DNA of 14,059 nucleotides, taken from contig CALAUY010000026.1 in assembly GCA_937892015.1 (NCBI GenBank), forward strand, positions 1 to 14,059. Direction: 5' to 3'. The position numbers were made by a program, and so were the translations under genes. Shown here piece after piece: positions 1-6,688 of this stretch. The notes under the pieces are model-generated. The model did not search any database. It was not told the DNA's origin and worked only from the letters and a program-made list of their open reading frames with translations. This stretch comes from an uncultured Bacteroidales bacterium (GTDB lineage: Bacteria > Bacteroidota > Bacteroidia > Bacteroidales > Paludibacteraceae). How positions within the stretch are numbered: the stretch's first letter is position 1; each line of letters begins with the position of its first letter.

Positions 1-55
1 AAGCTCAGCATCGCCGATGGTACTGCGCAAGTGGGAGAGTAGGTAGCCGCCATTT
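1..55 (+). rRNA. rrf: 5S ribosomal RNA, 3' end (partial)
   Basis: The window opens inside a 5S rRNA gene. Positions 12-26 (CGCCGATGGTACTGC) and 31-43 (GTGGGAGAGTAGG) are the hallmark conserved blocks of the 3' half of bacterial 5S rRNA. The exact 3' end is uncertain by a few bases around 50-55. The 5' half lies outside the window. A strong terminator follows directly, which fits 5S being the last gene of an rRNA operon transcribed left to right. Confidence 0.88.
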
Positions 56-57
56 CC

Positions 58-89
58 GAGAGCTTCACTCTACGTGAAGCTCTCTTTTT
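58..89 (+). terminator. Rho-independent terminator of the rRNA operon
   Basis: A perfect 11-bp inverted repeat, GAGAGCTTCAC (58-68) and GTGAAGCTCTC (74-84), encloses a 5-nt loop and is followed at once by five T residues (85-89). This is a textbook intrinsic terminator just after the 5S rRNA 3' end, and it should stop most rRNA transcription before the aldehyde dehydrogenase gene. Confidence 0.92.
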
Positions 90-179
90 CAATAGTTAAT
101 GCAGCACAACCAAAAAACGGAACAACCCCCATCTAATGTGATGAGAACGAAACAATAATTATTAAAACACGAGTGAACA

Positions 180-1706
180 ATGGATACAGATTGTATTGGC
201 AAGCAAACATCACTACGACAAGATGAAGCTATTCTCGCCACTGAACATCCGACGTTCAAGGCGACGGATAACTCCCAAGTTGGTCTCAACCTTGAGAAGG
301 AAGAGGCTATTCATCAGATAGTTGCAGCGCAGCGTCGTTTTTTCAGAACGGGCACTACACTACCCATCGGGTGGCGCATACAGCAACTCAAACGGCTCAA
401 GTCAGCGGTTATTGCTCACGAGAAGGAGTTCGTTAAGGCCTTGTCGGATGACTTGGGAAGAAGTGAGGTGGAGGCTTATCTGTGCGATATAGGCCCAATT
501 GTAGTAGAAATCAATGAGATAATTAGCGGGTTGCGCCGTTGGGCACGCCCGGAACGTCACTTCAGCGGACTTATGTGTTTCCCCAGTTTGGTGACGAAAG
601 TGTATAAAATGCCTTATGGAGTCTCGTTAGTAATCAGTCCGTTTAATTTTCCTTTCTTGCTTACCATCAGTGTGGTGGCCGCTGCGATGGCCGCAGGGAA
701 TACGGTCGTGATTAAGTCCAGTAGCAAATCAGCTGCTTGTACTGCCGTCCTCAAACAGTTCTTTGCCGAAGTGTTCCCACCTGAATATGTGACGCTTATA
801 GATGGCGGGCATGATGTAGCAGACATCTGTCTGGCGCAACGATTCGACAAGATTTTCTACACCGGCTCGCCTGCGGTTGGCAAGCATGTGCTCTCCCAAG
901 CAGCCAAGAATCTGATACCTGTGGCACTTGAACTGGGTGGTGAAACCGGCAACTGGTGCATCATCCGTAAGGATGCCGACTTACGTGACGCGGCACGTAA
1001 GATTGCTTTCTTCAAACTAACCAATGCTGGACAAATCTGCATCAATATCAACCAAATAGCCGTTGCAGAGGAAGTGGCAGAGCTGTTTATCGAAGAGCTG
1101 AAACGTGCTTTTGTCAGTCAGATTGGCGAGCTTGCCGTGACGAATCCCGAGTATCCCAAACTAATCACAACAGCTGCATACAATCGGTGTGCACAGCTCG
1201 CTGACGAGTATCGTGACCGCATTGTTTTCGGCGGTACGGGCGATTCGGGCACGCGGCGGTATGCGCCCACAATCATCTATCCAATAGACGTTAACGAGCC
1301 CATCGTCCAGCGCGAACTGTTCTGTCCGTTGCTGCCCATTGTGCCCTTTAAAGATGCGGAAATAGACTGCTTAATGGATATCATTGCCGAGCGCGAGCAT
1401 CCATTGGCACTGTATTTGTTCACGAGAGATATTCGTTGGGCCAACCGCATCATGCAGACTCAACAGTTCGGTGGCGGTTGTATCAACGAAGTATGCGTCC
1501 ACATGATGGTCAAGGGCGTTCCGTTCAACGGAACGGGACATTCGGGCATGGGTGCTTACCACGGAGAGTGGGGATTTCGCGAGTTCACTCACCCGCAAAC
1601 CGTGTTGAGAGGCTATTCCCGCTTCAATCTGCCACTACGCGAACATCCGTACTCGGGCAAAGCGGGCAAAACAAAAATGAAGCTACTGCGTCTGTTCGAG
1701 AAATAA
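180..1706 (+). CDS. Aldehyde dehydrogenase family protein
   Basis: This NAD(P)-dependent aldehyde dehydrogenase of the ALDH superfamily, closest to class-3-like forms, should oxidise an aldehyde to the carboxylic acid in the cytoplasm. The physiological substrate cannot be read from sequence. Visible motifs are SPFNFPF (oxyanion-hole Asn), VVIKSSS (cofactor-binding Lys), FTGSPAVG (nucleotide-binding turn), the general-base Glu251 in LELGG and the catalytic Cys287 in NAGQIC. C-terminal family motifs include PLALYLFT and GGGCINE, so the enzyme looks intact. At 508 residues it is longer than the roughly 455-460 typical of class-3-like bacterial ALDHs. The extra part is a polar stretch of about 40 residues at the N-terminus, before the first family-like segment (AIHQIVAAQRRFF). 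No other ATG is available to shorten it, but a GTG or TTG start nearer codon 35-40 is possible. The segment after ELGG is two residues longer than in typical relatives. I see no TAnnTTTG promoter upstream. The ion channel gene follows 29 nt downstream and may be cotranscribed. Confidence 0.9.
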   Translation: MDTDCIGKQTSLRQDEAILATEHPTFKATDNSQVGLNLEKEEAIHQIVAAQRRFFRTGTTLPIGWRIQQLKRLKSAVIAHEKEFVKALSDDLGRSEVEAYLCDIGPIVVEINEIISGLRRWARPERHFSGLMCFPSLVTKVYKMPYGVSLVISPFNFPFLLTISVVAAAMAAGNTVVIKSSSKSAACTAVLKQFFAEVFPPEYVTLIDGGHDVADICLAQRFDKIFYTGSPAVGKHVLSQAAKNLIPVALELGGETGNWCIIRKDADLRDAARKIAFFKLTNAGQICININQIAVAEEVAELFIEELKRAFVSQIGELAVTNPEYPKLITTAAYNRCAQLADEYRDRIVFGGTGDSGTRRYAPTIIYPIDVNEPIVQRELFCPLLPIVPFKDAEIDCLMDIIAEREHPLALYLFTRDIRWANRIMQTQQFGGGCINEVCVHMMVKGVPFNGTGHSGMGAYHGEWGFREFTHPQTVLRGYSRFNLPLREHPYSGKAGKTKMKLLRLFEK

Positions 1707-1735
1707 TATCCATAATAACTAACAACCAAACAATT

Positions 1736-2539
1736 ATGCGTAGAGTAATCGAAAAAATACTACTGAACGACCACTTTATTCTTGCCGTCATTTTTGTCAA
1801 CTCCATTTGTATCTTCATGCAAGAATCGGGAATCAGTCATCCGATTTTGTTGTGGCTCGACATCACTTGCACGATAATCTTCGTTTTAGAAATGATTATC
1901 AAGCATATACACTATGGGGTGAAAGCGTATTGGAAAGACCCGTGGAATCGAATGGACGGCACACTCGTTATCTTGTCCCTACCCTCATTGGTATTGCCGT
2001 TCTTGGATGTAAATACCTTCAATTTCTCGGTTATACTGACGCTTCGACTGCTACGTGTAGTGCGTTTTATGCGCGTGTTTCATTTCTTCCCCAATGTGGT
2101 GCAAATCGGTCAAGGACTGAAGCGGGCGTTACGCGATTCCGGCGTTGTTCTTATCGCTTACGCGGTGATGATTATTCTGTTTGGGCTGATTAATTGCAGT
2201 CTCTATCGCGATGTTTCGCCCGAATATTTCGGCTCACCCATACGAGCTATTTATTCGGTTTTCCGTGTCTTTACTGTGGAAGGGTGGTACGAGATTCCCG
2301 ATGCCGTTGCTGCTGCCACGTCACCACTTATTGCACGACTGACACGCATTTATTTCAGTTTATTGTTGGCTGCATTTGGCATACTCGGACTCTCCTTCAT
2401 CAATTCGGTCTTTGTGGATGCCATGGTTGAAGACAACAACGACGATGTCAAGGAACAACTCCGCCGTATGGAGAACCAACTCACTCATACCGAGCAACAA
2501 TTAGATGAACTTCGTTCGTTGCTCAAGAAAAACGATTAA
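1736..2539 (+). CDS. Voltage-gated-type cation channel (ion transport protein)
   Basis: This 267-residue inner-membrane protein has the single-domain plan of bacterial voltage-gated sodium/calcium channels (NaChBac/NavAb type), which assemble as tetramers. Approximate segments are S1 12-28, S2 38-56 with acidic Glu52, S3 70-90 with Asp74, and S4 97-116 with arginines every third residue (104, 107, 110, 113). The pore loop at 173-187 carries TVEGW (180-184), followed by S6 at about 200-227. A charged heptad-like tail (about 235-263) should form the C-terminal coiled-coil bundle seen in this family. I chose the ATG at 1736 because protein homology begins with S1. The same reading frame stays open upstream to 1436, but that part lies inside the aldehyde dehydrogenase gene and resembles no channel. 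Ion selectivity is inferred only: the filter differs from the TLESW of sodium-selective relatives. Physiological role unknown. Confidence 0.86.
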   Translation: MRRVIEKILLNDHFILAVIFVNSICIFMQESGISHPILLWLDITCTIIFVLEMIIKHIHYGVKAYWKDPWNRMDGTLVILSLPSLVLPFLDVNTFNFSVILTLRLLRVVRFMRVFHFFPNVVQIGQGLKRALRDSGVVLIAYAVMIILFGLINCSLYRDVSPEYFGSPIRAIYSVFRVFTVEGWYEIPDAVAAATSPLIARLTRIYFSLLLAAFGILGLSFINSVFVDAMVEDNNDDVKEQLRRMENQLTHTEQQLDELRSLLKKND

Positions 2540-2543
2540 CGCC

Positions 2544-2561
2544 GTTTGGAGAAAACCAAAC
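2544..2561. terminator. Possible bidirectional hairpin between convergent genes
   Basis: GTTTGG (2544-2549) and CCAAAC (2556-2561) form a perfect 6-bp stem with an AGAAAA loop. It fills most of the 26-nt gap between the convergent stops of the ion channel and surface lipoprotein genes. No clear T-tract follows on either strand, so intrinsic termination would be weak. Placement is the main support. Confidence 0.35.
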
Positions 2562-2565
2562 CATT

Positions 2566-4530
2566 CTACTTACTCATGTGCAGGTCAATGGCACCGAGGA
2601 CTTCCGTAGAGGTTTCGCCGATGCGACCACAGTACTGATGGAGTGCCGTATAGACCTTGACAAAATGGATGCCCGGCAACATAACCGGCGTTCCATCTGA
2701 ACGGACCGCCCAATCAATCTTCAGCTGCGCTTTTTCACCCGTGTTGGGATAGTTGTCTGCGTACCCGTAATCGTATGAATAGAGGAGATAATAAGAGCCA
2801 TCACCGGACGTATCTTCGTAGTTGTCAGGTAGTCGTGAGCCGCAGAAAGTGATGCTGTCGGCTTCTATCCATTGCGGGAAATATGGTTGCGAGTGATACG
2901 GATTGCGATGCGTTGTATCCGCGCGGAAATACGTGAACGTATAGTCGTGTATCGTCTCCGGATTATAGTACTCCGACCCTGCCAACTCGTACCACTCATC
3001 ATCAGGCAGTCCATTGCCGTTGGCATCGTAACTGACCATGACGATACCCGGTTCCGCCGAACCGGCAGGTCGCTCAGAAGCCGAGCCGGACGCAAGGAAA
3101 GTGTTGCCGAGAACGAGCAAATCGTACTCGCCTGCGATGTTTGGCACCATATGGTCGAATCCGAAGGTGACATATCCGCCCCAACTGCCGAGCGAGATTG
3201 TGCCTCGGCGATTGCCACCAATAGCTTCTTCTGCCTTGCGACGCATCGACTCGGCATCATCGCCCGCTTCATACGAAGGAAGCACGTTGATGAACTGCCC
3301 GGGTGCAGGACAGTACTCGTAAACGCGAGAAATGAACGGACTCGGGACATCAGAAGGCGTAGTCGTATCCGTCGGCTGTACAAAGAATCCGGCAGGACAG
3401 AATGCAATATGAGCAGGGATGTCACCCGTGCGAACCGACCAAAGGAGGATGCCGTTAGGCGAGAAACAATAGAGCGTGCCGGGCGTGACATAATCTTTGG
3501 CATCGGTGATGAAAATCTCTCGCGTGATAGGATTGACACGTATCCCGTACGGTTTGCGTATCTCTTGTTCAGTGCCGTCAGTGATGAGCGTGCGACTGAG
3601 CAGACGATGCGTTCGTATATCGAGGATTCCATACGTGACCACATCACGCATCTCAAGATAACTCCATTCGGTGGCGCAGAAAAAGAGCGAATCGCCGATG
3701 ATGTCGAGGCTTGAGACGGCAAGGTCGTACTCTTCTTCGATGTTGCCGGTAGCGGCATCAACGCAGTAGAGGCGCGATGGCGTGCCGTAATAGTCGCCAC
3801 GTGAAGTGACCCAGAGCTGTCCGTAACGGTCTGCGCGCACGCGATGGAGATTGAGTGCCACTTCGATGCGCCGCTCTTCCGTGAAAGAGGCGAGGTCGAT
3901 GACGGAGAGCGTGTTCTCGTAATTAGGCACCATGTAGCCACCCGAGTTGGCAACGTACAGCTTGCCGTTCAGCACTTCCAACTCATCGGGCTGAAAACCC
4001 ACAAGACAGCGGTCGAGCACCTGCAACGAGGCGGTGTCGAAACGTGCTACGTAACCAATCTGCTCGTAGTCGGGCTTGACCTCTACGGGCCCTGCATACG
4101 AGGTGACATAACCATACTGCCCGCAGAAACGGATGTAGCGGCAGTTGGGGATATCAATCTGTCCGAGTCGCCTGCCGGTGCGAGCATCCATCACCTCCAC
4201 TTTGTTGGAGCAGTTGATGACAGCGTAGAGCCGACTGCCATATAGTTGCAGGTCGTTGCCCACATCGCCGAGCTCCATCGGCACATTGGGATTGGCAGCT
4301 GCATAGACGTTGCGCGTGTACGTAGCGGTCGTGTAGTCGTAGTAGTCGAGCGTGGCCTTGTTGGAACCCATGTTGCCTTCGTTGAGCAAGTAAAAACCGG
4401 CGATGTCGTTCGTGGTAACATCGCCTTTCTGCTCATCCTCACCGGTGAAGATAATCTCCGGTCCGCGGCATGCACTGAACGCAAGAAAAGCCAAAAGAGC
4501 CGCGACCTTTATATAGCATTTATTATTCAT
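2566..4530 (-). CDS. Surface lipoprotein: BtuG-like YncE/DUF5074 propeller fused to a Bacteroidales cell-surface domain
   Basis: This 654-residue predicted outer-membrane lipoprotein probably captures a ligand at the cell surface for the TonB-dependent receptor encoded just upstream. The signal peptide ends in FSAC, making Cys21 the likely lipidation site, and an acidic GEDEQ patch near the mature N-terminus fits surface export. Residues about 42-380 have repeated beta-strand units of the YncE/DUF5074 seven-bladed propeller type, for example FYLLNEGNMGSNKATLDYYD at 46-65 and GDVGNDLQLYGSRLYAV at 88-104. This resembles BtuG, the Bacteroides vitamin B12-binding partner of BtuB. A Thr/Pro/Ser-rich linker (383-398) leads to a second domain (about 403-654) of the type annotated 'cell surface protein' in Bacteroidales. 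That domain has the loop DANGNGLPDDEW (502-513), resembling a calcium-binding loop, and ends in a Tyr/Trp-rich region. B12 or corrinoid binding is inferred from family and neighbourhood. The gene is third in its operon and has an unusually good ribosome binding site. Another surface ligand remains possible. Confidence 0.8.
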   Translation of the reverse strand: MNNKCYIKVAALLAFLAFSACRGPEIIFTGEDEQKGDVTTNDIAGFYLLNEGNMGSNKATLDYYDYTTATYTRNVYAAANPNVPMELGDVGNDLQLYGSRLYAVINCSNKVEVMDARTGRRLGQIDIPNCRYIRFCGQYGYVTSYAGPVEVKPDYEQIGYVARFDTASLQVLDRCLVGFQPDELEVLNGKLYVANSGGYMVPNYENTLSVIDLASFTEERRIEVALNLHRVRADRYGQLWVTSRGDYYGTPSRLYCVDAATGNIEEEYDLAVSSLDIIGDSLFFCATEWSYLEMRDVVTYGILDIRTHRLLSRTLITDGTEQEIRKPYGIRVNPITREIFITDAKDYVTPGTLYCFSPNGILLWSVRTGDIPAHIAFCPAGFFVQPTDTTTPSDVPSPFISRVYEYCPAPGQFINVLPSYEAGDDAESMRRKAEEAIGGNRRGTISLGSWGGYVTFGFDHMVPNIAGEYDLLVLGNTFLASGSASERPAGSAEPGIVMVSYDANGNGLPDDEWYELAGSEYYNPETIHDYTFTYFRADTTHRNPYHSQPYFPQWIEADSITFCGSRLPDNYEDTSGDGSYYLLYSYDYGYADNYPNTGEKAQLKIDWAVRSDGTPVMLPGIHFVKVYTALHQYCGRIGETSTEVLGAIDLHMSK

Positions 4531-4538
4531 CTTTCTTT

Positions 4539-4544
4539 CTCCTC
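4539..4544 (-). promoter_or_regulatory. Strong Shine-Dalgarno site of the surface lipoprotein gene
   Basis: On the minus strand GAGGAG lies 8 nt upstream of the ATG at 4530. Most other starts in this window have AT-rich leaders without a Shine-Dalgarno motif, as is usual in Bacteroidota, so this site stands out. It supports the chosen start and suggests independent, efficient initiation on the third cistron of the operon. Confidence 0.55.
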
Positions 4545-4573
4545 ACAAGTTGTGCTTCATTGTTTTTTATCCT

Positions 4574-6682
4574 CTACAAATAGTATTTCACTATCGCTTT
4601 CCCGTTGATGCCGGGCATGGGATAGTTGAGAATCACCTCGTATTGTTGATTGAACACATTATTGATTTCCAGCGAGAAAAACCAGTGCTTCATCCGATAG
4701 GAGAGGCTGAGGTCGTGCGTGTACCAAGGTTGCTCGCGGTTGGCGGGTATATTCGCCGAGTTGTGGTAACGTTCACCGACGTAGATGAATGCGTAGTTGA
4801 GTGATAGTGTCTCGCCGCGCGTATTGTGCCACTCAAGATTAGCCGTTGCAGAGCCGCTGTGCCAAGGAATATAAGCTATCTGTCCACCGTATGTGAGCGG
4901 TTCGTTCGGGTCGCTGAAATCCTGTGCTCGTTGATAGGTGTATGCGATGGCAAACGAGAGTAGTAGCTCCTCACTCTCACGATTCGTCCCTCGCGGTCGA
5001 CTATACAAAGCGAGCGTAGTGGAGGCATTGGCATCGATGCCGCGTATCTCCACATAACCGAGGTTCATCATCTGCCAACGATACTGCCCATTGCCTTTGG
5101 GAATAGCTACAATCTTGTTCCGCACTTGGTTGAAATAGCCATCAACTTTGAGGTCGAGTGCACGCATAACGCCGCTATGCCACGTTTTGGTATATTCTGC
5201 ACCGACATCGTACTGCGTTGTGTATTCAGGACGCAGACTGATGTTACCCACATCGGTGTAGTAGAGGTCGTTGAAAGTGGGCATGCGGAAGATGCGCTTG
5301 TAGAATGCGCGCAGATAGAGGTCTTGGAGGTATGGATGAGCAGTCAGGAAGACGGCCGGTGTGAACTGAGGCGTCTGCTCGTAGGCAGTGGGAGTAGTCA
5401 GGGTCGGTTGGTGAATCTTGTCGTAAACGAACGTGCCGAGGACGCTTGCCTGTGCTTTGATATACGTCCAATCGAGCTGGGTAGCTGCTGCTGCAAGCAC
5501 CGTGTGTCGCTCGGGAAAAACGAAATGAGCGAGATTACCTTCAAGGTAGTTCCACTGCCAATCGACTGAGAGTGCCATGTCCCACGAGAGCGTGTTGTGG
5601 CGGATAAATCCTTGTGTCCCGACGATGGCGAGTCGCTGTGCTAGACTCATGTAAACCTCTTGCTGCGTGAACGTGTTGTCAATGTACATCAACGTTGTGT
5701 CCGGATTGAGGTAACGGAGTCGGTCGTTCGAGTACTTGGCGTTCAACTGCATGTCATACCCTTTGGTGATGCGTTTGGTGAAGTTACCTTGAACGAAAGC
5801 GTTGCGATCCCATTGCCGTTGCGAGTTTTTCCAGACGTTGTTGATAATAGCACCGGGGATACCTTTTTCGCTGTCGTAGAAATAGCCTTTGATGTGCCAT
5901 TTTCCTTCGGGCAGATATCCGAAAAATCCGGCCTCTGCTCGCCATGCCTGCACATCACCGTTCTGACGAACAGCTGTGGTATCCCATGCCAAGTCGCCGT
6001 TAGGAAGCCACTTGCGGTAACGAAAATGGTAACGTCCGGTGGCGAACATGTATTCGGCGTTGGCAGAGAAATGGATGTTTTCCGTCAGTCTCTGCTCGTA
6101 GAGAACAGATGGATTAGCGAGCCCGAAAGTGCCGCCTTTCATTGTCACGCTCAGGTTGAATCGCCTGCCATCGGCGAATTTAGGTCTGCGCGTCGTCAAG
6201 TAGAGTGTGCCGGCAGAACCAAAGTCCTTGGCAGATTGGAAAATCTCGGATTTTTGACCGTTATAGAGCGCAATCTCTTCGATGTTGTCCATAGAGAACT
6301 TGCCGAGATCCACTGTGCCGTTCTGCGCGTTTCCCACCTCAATGCCATCGTAGAAAACGCCGAGATGATTCGTTCCCATGGAACGGATGTCCACCGTTTT
6401 CAGTCCACCTACACCGCCGTAGTCTTTGATTTGTACGCCCGAGAAATAGCGCACAGCATCGGCAACAGATTGCGTGGAGAGTGCGTCGAGCCGGACGCCT
6501 GTCAGTTTCTGCACGGGAATGACAGGTTCTTCTCGTCTGCGGGCAGAAACAGTCACCTCGTCAAGCTGAAACTGCTGCGAGATAGAGTCTTTCTTTGTCA
6601 CTACAGATGACATGTCTTGTGCTGCTATAGCTTGCACAAGTAATGCACACACCCACCCTATGAGCAACCGACTATTTGTCAT
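4574..6682 (-). CDS. TonB-dependent outer-membrane receptor, BtuB-like (probable corrinoid transporter)
   Basis: This 702-residue outer-membrane active transporter should be energised by TonB-ExbBD. A signal peptide (1 to about 21, ending AIAAQ) is followed by a TonB-box-like LDEVTVSA at 40-47. The plug domain spans about 50-165 and includes SVADAVRYFSGVQIKDYGG (72-90), the RSMGTNH motif (100-106) and NGTVDLGKFSMDNIE. The rest (about 170-702) is a 22-strand-type beta-barrel with many alternating aromatic residues. The plug text and barrel motifs such as YKRIFRMPTFNDLYYTDVG match the Bacteroidales receptors found beside BtuG-type lipoproteins, which import vitamin B12 and related corrinoids. 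That substrate is inference; TonB-dependent receptor is certain. The start lies 6 nt after the kinase stop codon, so there is no room for its own promoter or riboswitch and translation is probably coupled. The lipoprotein gene follows 43 nt downstream. Confidence 0.88.
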   Translation of the reverse strand: MTNSRLLIGWVCALLVQAIAAQDMSSVVTKKDSISQQFQLDEVTVSARRREEPVIPVQKLTGVRLDALSTQSVADAVRYFSGVQIKDYGGVGGLKTVDIRSMGTNHLGVFYDGIEVGNAQNGTVDLGKFSMDNIEEIALYNGQKSEIFQSAKDFGSAGTLYLTTRRPKFADGRRFNLSVTMKGGTFGLANPSVLYEQRLTENIHFSANAEYMFATGRYHFRYRKWLPNGDLAWDTTAVRQNGDVQAWRAEAGFFGYLPEGKWHIKGYFYDSEKGIPGAIINNVWKNSQRQWDRNAFVQGNFTKRITKGYDMQLNAKYSNDRLRYLNPDTTLMYIDNTFTQQEVYMSLAQRLAIVGTQGFIRHNTLSWDMALSVDWQWNYLEGNLAHFVFPERHTVLAAAATQLDWTYIKAQASVLGTFVYDKIHQPTLTTPTAYEQTPQFTPAVFLTAHPYLQDLYLRAFYKRIFRMPTFNDLYYTDVGNISLRPEYTTQYDVGAEYTKTWHSGVMRALDLKVDGYFNQVRNKIVAIPKGNGQYRWQMMNLGYVEIRGIDANASTTLALYSRPRGTNRESEELLLSFAIAYTYQRAQDFSDPNEPLTYGGQIAYIPWHSGSATANLEWHNTRGETLSLNYAFIYVGERYHNSANIPANREQPWYTHDLSLSYRMKHWFFSLEINNVFNQQYEVILNYPMPGINGKAIVKYYL

Positions 6683-6688
6683 GAACTT

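Noticed and set aside
90..179. Promoter for aldehyde dehydrogenase
   Set aside because: I searched for TAnnTTTG with an upstream TTTG and found no acceptable match; the gene may use a divergent promoter type or limited read-through from the rRNA operon.
1436..1735. N-terminal extension of the ion channel frame
   Set aside because: These codons overlap the catalytically important end of aldehyde dehydrogenase in another frame; channel homology begins only at the ATG at 1736.
2872..3714. Open frame of 280 codons on the plus strand
   Set aside because: It is antisense to the surface lipoprotein and extremely rich in Arg and Ile, typical of a shadow frame.
5660..6610. Open frame of 316 codons on the plus strand
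   Set aside because: It is antisense to the conserved plug and barrel of the TonB receptor; the translation looks like a shadow with no family motif or start signal.
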